Source of the DNA: Clostridia bacterium
Lineage (GTDB): Bacteria > Bacillota > Clostridia > Oscillospirales > CAG-272
Direction: 5' to 3'
Assembly: GCA_017624905.1 (NCBI GenBank)
Contig: JAGAMD010000024.1
Coordinates: 1-64,000, forward strand
DNA: 64,000 bases
Shown here: piece by piece, positions 36,827 through 45,401 of the stretch
Position numbering within the stretch: position 1 is the stretch's first letter
Layout of the letters: each line of letters opens with the position of its first letter
The notes under the pieces: model-generated
Told to the model about the DNA's origin: nothing
Databases searched by the model: none
Seen by the model: the letters and a program-made list of their open reading frames with translations, nothing else
Made by a program: the position numbers and the translations under genes

Positions 36827-36854
36827 TGAAAACGTAATTTTATTATGTTATACT
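36827..36854 (+). promoter_or_regulatory. Promoter for the alpha-galactosidase
   Basis: TTGAAA (36827-36832), 16 bp, TATACT (36849-36854) with a TG extended -10. Confidence 0.55.
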
Positions 36855-36888
36855 ATTTTTAGCAAAAATTTGTCTTTTGGGGGATAAA

Positions 36889-39072
36889 ATGTCTATATTA
36901 ATTAATGAAGAAAAAATTTTCACCTTAAACACCAAAAATACTACATATCAAATGTATGTAAACGAGGATGGTCTTCTTTTTCATTCTTATTATGGTGCAA
37001 AAATGGAGTATGATGATCTTTCATATGCCTCACACTATGCTGGTTGGGGAGCCTCATTTTCTCCAAATCCAAAGGGAGCAAATTATTTTCATAGTCATAC
37101 TTGCGAGGAGCTTTCTTGCTTTGGCGTAGGGGATTTTAGATTGAGTGCACTTGCTCTTGTAAACCACGATGGTACAGTTGCGGCTGAGCCTATATATTAT
37201 AGCCATAAGGTGTTAAAGGGCAAATATCAAATTAAAGGATTACCGGCATTTTATGGTGACGAGGGGGAAACTCTTGTAATTACTCTAAAGGACAAGGCAT
37301 ATGATATTTATTTCCATATGTATTATGGCGTTTTCGAGGAGTATGATCTTATTACCAGGGCAATGGTAATAGAGAATAAGACAGATAAGGAAATCAAGCT
37401 AAATAAAGCTCTTTCTATGACACTTGATTTTACAAGTGGTACATATGATATGGTTCATTTTTACGGTGCACATATGCGTGAAAGACTGCTTGAAAGAACA
37501 AGAATAACACATTTAACCTCAACTGTATCAAGCATACGTGGAGCATCAAGCCATATGCAAAATCCATTTGTTATAATTTGCGATAAGGATGCAAACGAGG
37601 AATATGGTAGTGCATATGGTATAGGTCTTGTTTATAGTGGTAATTTTGTTATCTCAGCAGAAAAGGATCAGCACGAAACTACAAGAGTAGTGGCAGGAAT
37701 TAATCCGGAAGGCTTTAATTATTCAGTTTTCCCGAATGAAACCTTTGAAACTCCTGAGGTTGCTATGGTTTATAGTAACGAGGGATTTGCTAAAATATCA
37801 AACAACTATCACAAGGCAGTAAGAAACAATCTTTGCCGTGGCAAGTATAAATACACTAGACGTCCGGTTCTTATCAACAACTGGGAGGGCACATACTTCG
37901 ACTTTAACGCGGATAAGCTTGTTGCTATGGCAACTGATGCGTCAAAGCTTGGAGTTGAGCTGTTTGTAATGGATGATGGTTGGTTTGGACATAGAGACGA
38001 CGACCACACATCACTTGGTGATTGGTTTGTAAATGAGAAAAAGCTACAAGGTGGCCTTGATAATCTTGTCAAGAGAATAAATTCACTTGGTATGCAGTTT
38101 GGCATATGGTTTGAGCCTGAGTGCATTTCTGAGGATAGTGAGCTTTTCCGTGCCCATCCTGACTATCGTTTTGCAATTCCTAATCGTGAGCCTCAGCTTT
38201 CACGTCACCAATTCGTTCTTGATATGTCAAGAAAAGAGGTTCGTGATAATATATATGACCAAATGGCAAAAATACTAAATAGCACAAATATCGCTTATTT
38301 AAAGTGGGACTTTAACAGACACCTAAGCGACCTTTATAGCGTGGCTCTACCAAAGGAGCGTCAAGGCGAGATATATCACAGATATATGCTTGGTGTATAT
38401 GAGCTTCTTGAAAGAGTAACCACCAATTTCCCCAATATTCTTTTTGAAAGCTGTTCGGGTGGAGGAGGCCGTTTCGATTTCGGTATGCTTTATTATATGC
38501 CACAGGTTTGGACAAGCGACAACTCGGATGCAATAGATAGACTAAAAATTCAATATGGTACATCCTTTGCATATCCTGTAAGAACAATGGGAGCTCACGT
38601 TTCTGTTTGTCCTAACCACGGTAATGCAAGAGTAACACCGCTAAAAACGAGAGGAAATGTGGCTTATTTTGGCACATACGGGCTTGAGCTGGATGTTACA
38701 AAGATGACAGATGAGGAAAAGGAAGAAATCAAGCGTCAAATCATTGAATTTAAAAAGCATTATGACCTTATTCAATTCGGTGATTATTATAGACTTCTTT
38801 CACCATATACGCCTGAAGAAAGCCGTTATTGTGCTTGGGAGGTAGTGAAGGAGGACAAGAGCGAGGCTCTTGTTTGCACAGTCGCATATGAATCAAAATG
38901 TACAGTTGCTCCCGAGCTTTTAAAGGTTAAGGGACTTGATAAAGATAAAATGTATAGAATAAATGGTTCAGAAAAAACCTATCTTGGCTCATCACTGATG
39001 AATGTAGGATTTTGGCTTGAATATGACCATTTCTCTTATGCATCAAGACTCTATCACATCACATTAGCTTAA
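36889..39072 (+). CDS. Alpha-galactosidase, GH36
   Basis: The 727-aa protein is a family 36 alpha-galactosidase. The nucleophile is Asp474 in KWDFNR and the acid/base Asp544 in TSDNSD; the two are 70 residues apart, as in the Geobacillus enzymes. A beta-sandwich fills the N-terminal 300 residues. There is no signal peptide, so it acts in the cytoplasm on imported alpha-galactosides such as melibiose or raffinose. Start at ATG 36889 behind GGGGG; an in-frame TTG upstream is less likely. Confidence 0.95.
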   Translation: MSILINEEKIFTLNTKNTTYQMYVNEDGLLFHSYYGAKMEYDDLSYASHYAGWGASFSPNPKGANYFHSHTCEELSCFGVGDFRLSALALVNHDGTVAAEPIYYSHKVLKGKYQIKGLPAFYGDEGETLVITLKDKAYDIYFHMYYGVFEEYDLITRAMVIENKTDKEIKLNKALSMTLDFTSGTYDMVHFYGAHMRERLLERTRITHLTSTVSSIRGASSHMQNPFVIICDKDANEEYGSAYGIGLVYSGNFVISAEKDQHETTRVVAGINPEGFNYSVFPNETFETPEVAMVYSNEGFAKISNNYHKAVRNNLCRGKYKYTRRPVLINNWEGTYFDFNADKLVAMATDASKLGVELFVMDDGWFGHRDDDHTSLGDWFVNEKKLQGGLDNLVKRINSLGMQFGIWFEPECISEDSELFRAHPDYRFAIPNREPQLSRHQFVLDMSRKEVRDNIYDQMAKILNSTNIAYLKWDFNRHLSDLYSVALPKERQGEIYHRYMLGVYELLERVTTNFPNILFESCSGGGGRFDFGMLYYMPQVWTSDNSDAIDRLKIQYGTSFAYPVRTMGAHVSVCPNHGNARVTPLKTRGNVAYFGTYGLELDVTKMTDEEKEEIKRQIIEFKKHYDLIQFGDYYRLLSPYTPEESRYCAWEVVKEDKSEALVCTVAYESKCTVAPELLKVKGLDKDKMYRINGSEKTYLGSSLMNVGFWLEYDHFSYASRLYHITLA

Positions 39073-39073
39073 T

Positions 39074-39102
39074 AAAATGCCAACCAGATGGTTGGCATTT
39101 TT
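39074..39102 (+). terminator. Terminator of the alpha-galactosidase gene
   Basis: AAAATGCCAACC/GGTTGGCATTTT stem with an AGAT loop and T run. Confidence 0.93.
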
Positions 39103-39202
39103 CTTACCACTGTGTGTAAGAAGTTTGACAAGACTTTTTGGAACTTAAATTATAGGCATAATTAATTTATACTATACTTATAATAACTATGGTGGTGATG
39201 TT

Positions 39203-39430
39203 ATGCATGAGTATGGAACAATTAATATTAAACTAAAAGAGCTATTAGAGAAAAAGGGACTAAGTAAAAACAAATTCAGCCACAGGGCAGAAATGCAAAG
39301 AACACAAATAAATAATTTCTGCAATAACAAAATCACACGACTTGATACGGACGTATTAGCAAGAATTTGTACTGTTTTAGAGTGTGAAATCTCTGATTTA
39401 CTAGAGTTTGTGCCTCCACAAGACAAATAA
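39203..39430 (+). CDS. Small XRE/Cro-type HTH regulator
   Basis: The 75-aa protein is a single helix-turn-helix domain: LKELLEKKGLSKNKFSHRAEMQRTQINNF, then ARICTVLECEISDLLEF. It probably binds DNA as a dimer. It has no sensor domain and stands alone between alpha-galactosidase and hprK, with its own terminator. A TTGACA at 39125-39130 may be the -35 of its promoter, but no good -10 is placed. Ribosome site GGTGGTG. Confidence 0.85.
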   Translation: MHEYGTINIKLKELLEKKGLSKNKFSHRAEMQRTQINNFCNNKITRLDTDVLARICTVLECEISDLLEFVPPQDK

Positions 39431-39431
39431 T

Positions 39432-39460
39432 AAAAAGAGTGTTGAAAAACACTCTTTTTT
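39432..39460. terminator. Bidirectional terminator
   Basis: AAAAAGAGTGTT/AACACTCTTTTT stem with a GAAA tetraloop, between convergent genes. Confidence 0.9.
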
Positions 39461-39500
39461 AGATAGAATTATTATTTACAAAACTAATGCGACCAAACTA

Positions 39501-40436
39501 TTATTTATATAATTCCTCAAGACGCTTGTTAAATTCCTCAGCTGTGTTATAGCCCATTCTCTTAAGACGTGAGTTCATAGCTGCAATTTCGAGTACAACA
39601 GAGAGGTTACGACCGGGGCTAACAGGAATTGTAATAGCCGGGATTTCAATACCGAGAATAGACACTGTTTCGTTATCAAGTCCCATTCTATCATAAGCCT
39701 TACCGTCAACCCAACGCTCAAGCTTAATAACAAGCTGGATTTTCTCCGTTTCCTTAACGGCTCCCATACCAAAGATACGACGCACGTCAATCAGACCAAT
39801 ACCACGTAGCTCAGAGTAGTGTCTTATAATAGCAGGAGCACGACCAACTAAGGTCTTTTCTGAAACCTTGCTTATTTCAACAGCATCGTCGGCAATTAGA
39901 CGGTGACCTCTTTTTATAAGCTCTATAGCAGTTTCGCTCTTACCAATACCACTATCACCAAGAATAAGCACACCCTCACCATAAACCTCGACCAAAACAC
40001 CGTGACGAGTAATAGTGGGAGCAAGCTCAACATTTAGAGTGGAGATAATATTTGAAACAAAGCTATTAGTAGAAATTTTTGTTCTCAAAAGCGGAATTTT
40101 AAATTCCTCGGACATTTGACGCATCTCAATAAACGGCTCAATATCTCTTGCAAGAACGATACAAACAGGCTTTCTCTCCATAAAAGCACGGATTCGTTCA
40201 TATCTAACGCTTGGCTCAAGCTTTTCAAGATATATTGACTCAACAAGACCTATAATTTGCATTCTTAGCGGATCAAAATACTCGAAAAATCCTGTTAATG
40301 GAAGACCCGGACGATGTATTTCGGCACGAGTAAGCTCGATAGTATCGATATTCTCAGGTGCGTATAATGTTTCAAGATTGAAATCTTTTATTATTTTTGT
40401 TAACAAAACAGTTCTCTTAGTTGTAGCAGTATCCAT
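39501..40436 (-). CDS. hprK: HPr kinase/phosphorylase
   Basis: The 311-aa protein has the N-terminal HprK domain and a C-terminal catalytic domain with P-loop GDSGIGKSETAIELIKRG and the signature GIGLIDVRRIFGMGAV. It phosphorylates HPr on Ser46 and drives CcpA-type catabolite control. Start chosen at ATG 40436 behind GGGAGGG; a longer reading frame starts further upstream without a good ribosome site. Confidence 0.95.
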   Translation of the reverse strand: MDTATTKRTVLLTKIIKDFNLETLYAPENIDTIELTRAEIHRPGLPLTGFFEYFDPLRMQIIGLVESIYLEKLEPSVRYERIRAFMERKPVCIVLARDIEPFIEMRQMSEEFKIPLLRTKISTNSFVSNIISTLNVELAPTITRHGVLVEVYGEGVLILGDSGIGKSETAIELIKRGHRLIADDAVEISKVSEKTLVGRAPAIIRHYSELRGIGLIDVRRIFGMGAVKETEKIQLVIKLERWVDGKAYDRMGLDNETVSILGIEIPAITIPVSPGRNLSVVLEIAAMNSRLKRMGYNTAEEFNKRLEELYK

Positions 40437-40465
40437 AAATACCCTCCCACACTTTTTATAAAACA

Positions 40466-40494
40466 ATTCTATCATATATAAATAAAAAAAGCAA
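40466..40494 (-). promoter_or_regulatory. Possible promoter for hprK
   Basis: Minus strand: TTGCTT (40494-40489), 17 bp, TAGAAT (40471-40466), inside the 77-bp divergent gap. Confidence 0.4.
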
Positions 40495-40513
40495 TAAAGG
40501 AAGAGAAAATATT

Positions 40514-41353
40514 ATGAAATTAATTACGTCAAATAACAAAAGAAAGGAAAAATACTTATACGGAAATAAGCTTGACAGCTTGTCGAACAAGCTTGTTTCA
40601 AGCGAAATTGATAAGACGATTGAGCCAAGATATGCAAAGGTAACAATAGGCAAGATAGAGCTTTCAAAGTCGCCCGACAAAACGCACGATATGTTGGTTC
40701 TCACAAGATTTATCGGCAGTAAAACAGTCATTGAAATAAAAGACCTTGAGACGATTAGAAGCGACAGTGAATTTGAATGTGATGCTAGAATTATTTCTAC
40801 CTTTGAAATGCTGAATAGTAAAAGAGATGTAAGAAGAATATTCCTTGATACCTTCCTTAGTGAAATAAAAGAAAAATTCAAATTAGACATTAGAACCGCA
40901 TACAAGAAAATTGAGACAAGTGCAACTAAAAAAGATGAGCACAGTGTCTATATTTATCATATGTATGGACTTCTTGCCGCCTCAATATCGATTATAAACG
41001 AGCTGGATTTTAAGCCACCTGTATATATTGAGCTGAAGAAAATACCAAAGGGAATAAAGCTTTCCTTGAAGATAAAATCGCCTAAGCTGGATGAAATAAA
41101 AAACAGACAGAAACTAATAGATATTCCAGGCATAGAAATGCGTCTTGAATACCTTGGATTATTATGTCAAGAAGATGGAATAAACGGTACATTTGAAATT
41201 ACTAATAACACCTTGAATATAGAATATGATATTGTAGAAGCTCCATATAAAGAAGGAGTATTACTTGCAGATACACAAGAGGAGGATCGTTTCTTCTACG
41301 AGCTTATGGAAATATTTAGCTATAAAGGAGCAGACAGAGAAGAGGAAGAATAA
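40514..41353 (+). CDS. Unrecognised conserved-looking protein
   Basis: The 279-aa soluble protein is not recognised. It is rich in Lys, Glu and Ile. It has a two-part look: residues 1-110 with beta strands, then a helix (VRRIFLDTFLSEIKEKFKL) and, in the second half, strands such as VYIELKKIPKGIKLSLKI. No catalytic motif is visible. It starts 77 bp from hprK on the opposite strand, behind AAGGAAGAG. Its 3' end overlaps the three-gene minus-strand cluster by 38 bp, tail to tail. Confidence 0.5.
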   Translation: MKLITSNNKRKEKYLYGNKLDSLSNKLVSSEIDKTIEPRYAKVTIGKIELSKSPDKTHDMLVLTRFIGSKTVIEIKDLETIRSDSEFECDARIISTFEMLNSKRDVRRIFLDTFLSEIKEKFKLDIRTAYKKIETSATKKDEHSVYIYHMYGLLAASISIINELDFKPPVYIELKKIPKGIKLSLKIKSPKLDEIKNRQKLIDIPGIEMRLEYLGLLCQEDGINGTFEITNNTLNIEYDIVEAPYKEGVLLADTQEEDRFFYELMEIFSYKGADREEEE

Positions 41354-41834
41354 TTGTATTATCATCATTATTGTTTTCGCTAAGGAGCAAAACAATAATA
41401 GCAAGAATAAGCAAATCCTCGCCTTTTAGACTACCTGTAAGCTTGCCGATTAATGAACCAAGCTCACACAATAAACCATTACCACTAGTAGCTTTTCTGC
41501 TGGTGGTATTTTCATTGTATGTATTGTCAGGCTTGTTAATCGAAAAATCTTCTTTTACATTATTATATTCATCTGATTCTGCTTCATTGTCTTCTATGTC
41601 GGTTATACTATCCTCTGTTACATCAAGGTCTTGCTCGTCTTCATCGACAAAGGGCATTGAAAGCTCGTTGTTTTTTTGTCTTATCACTTCCTCAAAGGTT
41701 GGAGAAAGCGAGGTTTTTGTTCCTGTGTATGTTGGAGTCGGCTTATGCAGCTTTGTTTCAGTTTCGAGTGGTGCTTTAAATCTGTTCCCACTATAGTTTT
41801 CGGGGATGTTTATTCCCTTATATCTAGTAAACAT
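41316..41834 (-). CDS. Unrecognised protein with hydrophobic C-terminus (cluster gene 3)
   Basis: The 172-aa protein has a disordered, acidic, Asp/Asn/Thr-rich body (residues 1-115). Its last about 55 residues contain two leucine/isoleucine-rich hydrophobic segments around NNNDDN. Small clostridial proteins ending in a similar double-hydrophobic unit occur near sporulation genes, so a membrane or coat role is possible. Function unknown. It lies 9 bp after the gene before it and has a GAGGT ribosome site. Confidence 0.5.
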   Translation of the reverse strand: MFTRYKGINIPENYSGNRFKAPLETETKLHKPTPTYTGTKTSLSPTFEEVIRQKNNELSMPFVDEDEQDLDVTEDSITDIEDNEAESDEYNNVKEDFSINKPDNTYNENTTSRKATSGNGLLCELGSLIGKLTGSLKGEDLLILAIIVLLLSENNNDDNTIILPLLCLLLYS

Positions 41835-41843
41835 ATATCTACC

Positions 41844-42248
41844 TCACTTTGCTAAATTAACTATACCTGCAAGCTGAGACATTTTAACTATTGAGTCAAT
41901 CATATCGCATCGCCCCTTACTTAAATAAGGCTTCAAGGCAATGAGCAAGGGCGCATTTTTTGATATGGCTTTGCAAAGCGATAAAAGAAACCCTTCAACA
42001 CCGCCACTCTCGTCTTTTTTATCTAAAATTCTTAGAGACGTGTCTGAAATTATATCTTTTTCATCCTTTTTTTCTTCCTTTGAAGCACCTTGGTTCAATA
42101 TATTACTTTGGGATAAAATATCGATAACACTGGATAAAGCCTTGCCCATGTCGCCGTCTCCATCCTTAACGCTGGAGGAAATTTTGTTTAATAGGTCCGG
42201 ATTTGCACCGATTTTTGAAATAATATCTTCAAAGCTATTTTCACTCAT
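41844..42248 (-). CDS. Unrecognised helical protein (cluster gene 2)
   Basis: The 134-aa protein is predicted helical by eye: an N-terminal half rich in Ser, Asp and Lys and a C-terminal half ALKPYLSKGRCDMIDSIVKMSQLAG. The form LKPYLS-x-R-x5-D/E is common in small clostridial hypothetical proteins. No enzyme motif. It is 1 bp after cluster gene 1 and has a GAGGT ribosome site. Confidence 0.5.
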   Translation of the reverse strand: MSENSFEDIISKIGANPDLLNKISSSVKDGDGDMGKALSSVIDILSQSNILNQGASKEEKKDEKDIISDTSLRILDKKDESGGVEGFLLSLCKAISKNAPLLIALKPYLSKGRCDMIDSIVKMSQLAGIVNLAK

Positions 42249-42249
42249 T

Positions 42250-42462
42250 TTATTTACCTCGCTTGAATGAATTTAAAGCCTTTTGTATGTCATCTTCGCT
42301 TAGCATACTAAGTGTTTGACGTATTTTTGTCATATCCTCTGGCTTCTTTAGGTTGGAAAACTCCTCCTTGCCACTTTTTCTTGCAACGTATTGTATCGTT
42401 TTCCAAAGCTGTTCATCGTTCATCATAAGAACCTTATCAATAGTATTTTTATCAATTTTCAT
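42250..42462 (-). CDS. Unrecognised small protein (cluster gene 1)
   Basis: The 70-aa basic protein is all helix by eye (DKVLMMNDEQLWKTIQYVARK, then SEDDIQKALNSFKRG). It has no known family that I can name. Strong AGGAGGT ribosome site. It starts 79 bp from the divergent YfcE phosphoesterase and heads a tightly packed three-gene operon. Confidence 0.5.
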   Translation of the reverse strand: MKIDKNTIDKVLMMNDEQLWKTIQYVARKSGKEEFSNLKKPEDMTKIRQTLSMLSEDDIQKALNSFKRGK

Positions 42463-42482
42463 AAATACCTCCTAATAAATTC

Positions 42483-42511
42483 TTTACATAGCGGTATTAC
42501 TATGATATGAT
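42483..42511 (+). promoter_or_regulatory. Promoter for the YfcE phosphoesterase
   Basis: TTTACA (42483-42488), 17 bp, TATGAT (42506-42511). Confidence 0.5.
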
Positions 42512-42541
42512 AAAGTAAGTAAAACGACACAAGGAGTAAAT

Positions 42542-43021
42542 ATGAAGATTCTTGTCTTTTCTGATTCACACGGAAAATCAAAATATATAGATGAAGCACT
42601 AAAAATTCACGGAGGAGTGTGCGATTTGGTCGTCTTTTTAGGTGATGGACTGAGCGATATTGAATATATAAAGGATAAATATCCCAATCTCACATTCTTT
42701 GCTGTGAAAGGCAATTGCGACTTTTTTACAGGCAACTATCCAAGCTATAGTGTACTTGATTTAGATGGTATTAAGGTGCTAATCACTCACGGGCATTTGT
42801 TTGGCGCAAAAAGTGGCTATGAGCGACTTGTTTATCTAGCTCTTGAAAAGGAAGCGGATGCTGTTTTCTTTGGTCATACTCATATGCCAATTGATGAAAT
42901 TGTTGAATGTAATGATAAGCAAGTACATCTTTTTAATCCGGGTAGTATAGGCTATGGTGGCACATATGGTGTAGTAAACACTAGCGGAAGAGTTCTTGTT
43001 TGTTCATATGGAAAAATTTAG
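42542..43021 (+). CDS. YfcE/MJ0936-type metallophosphoesterase
   Basis: The 159-aa protein has the calcineurin-like metal motifs in order: SDSHGK, GDGLSD, KGNCD, THGHLFG and FGHTHMP, ending NPGSIGYGG. It is a phosphodiesterase of the YfcE/YsnB group; the natural substrate is not established. Single gene. Confidence 0.93.
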   Translation: MKILVFSDSHGKSKYIDEALKIHGGVCDLVVFLGDGLSDIEYIKDKYPNLTFFAVKGNCDFFTGNYPSYSVLDLDGIKVLITHGHLFGAKSGYERLVYLALEKEADAVFFGHTHMPIDEIVECNDKQVHLFNPGSIGYGGTYGVVNTSGRVLVCSYGKI

Positions 43022-43052
43022 TTAAAATTGAGCTAAAAACACAAATAAATGC

Positions 43053-43081
43053 TTGAAAGTTTAAATATTATATGTTATACT
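43053..43081 (+). promoter_or_regulatory. Promoter for the Gfo/Idh gene
   Basis: TTGAAA (43053-43058), 17 bp, TATACT (43076-43081) with a TG extended -10. Confidence 0.65.
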
Positions 43082-43119
43082 TGGGATAGTAATTATTATT
43101 TGTTCGGAGGAATAAATTT

Positions 43120-44208
43120 ATGGAAAAGAAAATCAAGGTTGGTATCATCGGTTGTGGTGGTATCGCAAACGGCAAGCATATGCCTTCTCTTAAGAAAACA
43201 GGTGAGGTAGAAATGGTTGCATTCTGCGACATTATTGTCGAAAGAGCAGAAGAGGCTGCAAAGAAGTATGGCACACCGGACGCAAAGGTGTATGCTGACT
43301 ACAAGGAGCTTCTAAAGGATAAGGAAATTGAGGTTGTACACGTTTGTACTCCTAACAGAAGCCATAGCTTTATTACAGTTGATGCTCTTGAGGCTGGAAA
43401 ACACGTTATGTGTGAAAAGCCAATGGCTATAAACGCTGAGGAAGCAAAGAAGATGGTTGATGCAGCAAATCGCACAGGCAAAATGCTCACAATCGGCTAT
43501 CAAAACAGACAAAGAAAGGACGCTAAATACCTAAAGGCTGAGGCAGAGGATGGCGTATTTGGCGACATTTACTACGCAAAGGCAACAGCACTTAGACGTC
43601 GTGCAGTTCCTACATGGGGCGTATTTATTAACGAGTATGAGCAGGGTGGCGGTCCACTTATCGATATCGGTACTCACGCACTCGACCTAACACTTTGGAC
43701 AATGGATAACTACAAGCCAAAATATTGTGTAGGTACTACATATCACAAGCTCAATGACCAAAAGGAATCAGCAAACGTGTTTGGTCAATGGAAGCCTGAG
43801 GAATTTACTGTTGAAGACAGTGCGTTCGGCTTTATCGTAATGGAAAATGGTGCAACAATTGTTCTTGAGTCCTCTTGGGCTATCAATATGACAGGGACAA
43901 AAGAGGGTTGTACAACAATTTGTGGAACAAAAGCTGGCGCTACAATGATTGATCAAGGCGTTCTTGAAATAAACGGTGTTAAGCACAACAATATGTATGA
44001 GACAAGACCTAACCTTGATGGTAAGGGCGTTGCTTTCTACGACGCAGGCTCATATGATGCAGGCGCAGAGGAAGCAAAGCAATGGATCAATGCTGTAAAG
44101 ACTGGTACTAAGCCAACAGTTCTTCCAGAGCAAGCATATTGTGTAACACAAATTCTTGAAGGTATTTACGAGTCAGCAAAGACCGGTAAGCCATACTACT
44201 TTAACTAA
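43120..44208 (+). CDS. Gfo/Idh/MocA family oxidoreductase
   Basis: The 362-aa protein has the NAD(P)-binding N-terminus VGIIGCGGIANGKHMP, the EKP catalytic motif (CEKPMAINAEEAKK) and the family C-terminal alpha/beta domain. It probably oxidises a sugar or inositol-type ring. A hairpin separates it from the following TIM-barrel gene, which lies 60 bp on and is likely in the same unit. Confidence 0.92.
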   Translation: MEKKIKVGIIGCGGIANGKHMPSLKKTGEVEMVAFCDIIVERAEEAAKKYGTPDAKVYADYKELLKDKEIEVVHVCTPNRSHSFITVDALEAGKHVMCEKPMAINAEEAKKMVDAANRTGKMLTIGYQNRQRKDAKYLKAEAEDGVFGDIYYAKATALRRRAVPTWGVFINEYEQGGGPLIDIGTHALDLTLWTMDNYKPKYCVGTTYHKLNDQKESANVFGQWKPEEFTVEDSAFGFIVMENGATIVLESSWAINMTGTKEGCTTICGTKAGATMIDQGVLEINGVKHNNMYETRPNLDGKGVAFYDAGSYDAGAEEAKQWINAVKTGTKPTVLPEQAYCVTQILEGIYESAKTGKPYYFN

Positions 44209-44216
44209 TAAAAACG

Positions 44217-44241
44217 GGGCAATTTACTCGCTAAATTGCCC
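44217..44241 (+). terminator. Intercistronic hairpin
   Basis: Ten-bp stem GGGCAATTTA/TAAATTGCCC with a CTCGC loop and no T run. It may be an attenuating or RNA-stabilising hairpin between two genes of one operon. Confidence 0.5.
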
Positions 44242-44268
44242 ATAATCTTAAATAAATAGGAGATAAAT

Positions 44269-45237
44269 ATGAAGCTTAGTGTTTTAGCTAACCTCTATGG
44301 TTCAAAATCACTTGATGAGGCACTTAAAATAATTTCCTCACTCGGTGTCCATTCTGTAGAAATCGGTGCAGGCGGATATCCGGGCAAGGATCACTGTGAT
44401 CCGGAAAAACTACTCGCAGACGAGAAGGCACTTGAAGAATTCAAGGCTACATTTAAAAAGTACGATGTTGAGATTTGCGCTCTTGCTACTCACGGTAACC
44501 CTGTTCATCCAAATAAAGAGATTGCAGCTCAATTTGACAAGGATATGAGAAATACAATTCTTTTAGCTGAAAAGCTTGGAATTGATACAATCATTACATT
44601 CTCCGGTTGCCCTGGCTCAGATCCTGATGCAAAGCTACCATCTTGGGTAACTTGCCCATGGCCGGACGATTTCCTTGAGACACTTAACTATCAATGGAAC
44701 GATGTTATGATCCCTTACTGGAAGGAAGCAACAGCTTTTGCAAAGGCTCACGGTGTTACTAAGATTGCTCTTGAAATGCACCCTGGCTTCTGTGTATACA
44801 ATCCGGAAACACTTCTAAAGCTGAGAAATGCAGTAGGCGATGTAATCGGTGCTAACCTTGACCCATCACACCTAATTTGGCAAGGTATTGATCCTGTAAT
44901 GGCAATCAGAGCTCTTGAGGGTGCTATTTACCACGTACACGCAAAGGATACAAAGGTTGACAAGGCTAACACATCAGTTAATGGTGTTCTTGATACAAAG
45001 CACTACGGCGACGAAATTCACCGTTCTTGGATCTTCCGTACAGTTGGATACGGCAACAACGAGGAGTTTTGGAGAGCATTTGTTTCCAACCTTCGTCTCT
45101 GTGGCTATGATAAGGTTCTTTCAATCGAGCACGAGGATAGCTTAATGACTATCGACGAGGGCTTAAAGAAAGCAGTTGAATTCCTTGATAAGGTTATGAT
45201 TAAGGAAGAAAAGCCAACAGGTATGCGTTGGGCTTAA
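44269..45237 (+). CDS. Sugar phosphate isomerase/epimerase family protein (TIM barrel)
   Basis: The 322-aa protein belongs to the AP-endonuclease-2-like TIM-barrel family. Metal-site segments are LGVHSVEIGAGG, LEMHPGF, ANLDPSHLIW and the Glu in SIEHEDS. The family includes hydroxypyruvate isomerases, inosose dehydratases and tagatose or xylose epimerases. With the Gfo/Idh partner it probably forms a two-step sugar or cyclitol conversion. Exact reaction unknown. AGGAGAT ribosome site. Confidence 0.85.
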   Translation: MKLSVLANLYGSKSLDEALKIISSLGVHSVEIGAGGYPGKDHCDPEKLLADEKALEEFKATFKKYDVEICALATHGNPVHPNKEIAAQFDKDMRNTILLAEKLGIDTIITFSGCPGSDPDAKLPSWVTCPWPDDFLETLNYQWNDVMIPYWKEATAFAKAHGVTKIALEMHPGFCVYNPETLLKLRNAVGDVIGANLDPSHLIWQGIDPVMAIRALEGAIYHVHAKDTKVDKANTSVNGVLDTKHYGDEIHRSWIFRTVGYGNNEEFWRAFVSNLRLCGYDKVLSIEHEDSLMTIDEGLKKAVEFLDKVMIKEEKPTGMRWA

Positions 45238-45290
45238 AGCCTTCACCTTGAAGGGAAGGGGATATGGACGAGGTTAAGAACAATCCTTAA
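45238..45290. repeat. Possible relic of a palindromic intergenic element
   Basis: CCTTCACCTTGAAGG followed by GAAGGGG and, further on, GACGAGGTTAAGAACAATCC. The pattern recalls small dispersed clostridial intergenic elements. The match is from memory of their general look and is weak. Confidence 0.25.
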
Positions 45291-45321
45291 AAAATTCCCA
45301 ACCCACCAAAAACGAAAAACA

Positions 45322-45352
45322 CAAAAAACGGACACAGGAGTGTCCGTTTTTG
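45322..45352 (+). terminator. Terminator of the Gfo/Idh operon
   Basis: AAAAACGGACAC/GTGTCCGTTTTT stem with an AGGA loop and flanking A and T runs. Confidence 0.9.
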
Positions 45353-45374
45353 TTATATAATATCAAAAATGTAG

Positions 45375-45393
45375 GGGAGGCTAGTAGCCTCCC
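45375..45393 (-). terminator. GC-rich hairpin after the M23 gene
   Basis: Nine-bp stem GGGAGGCTA/TAGCCTCCC. On the minus strand a TACATTTTT tail follows, so it may end the M23 transcript. A similar GGGAGG/CCTCCC hairpin followed by GC lies at 58354-58372. Confidence 0.55.
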
Positions 45394-45401
45394 GCAAAAA
45401 A

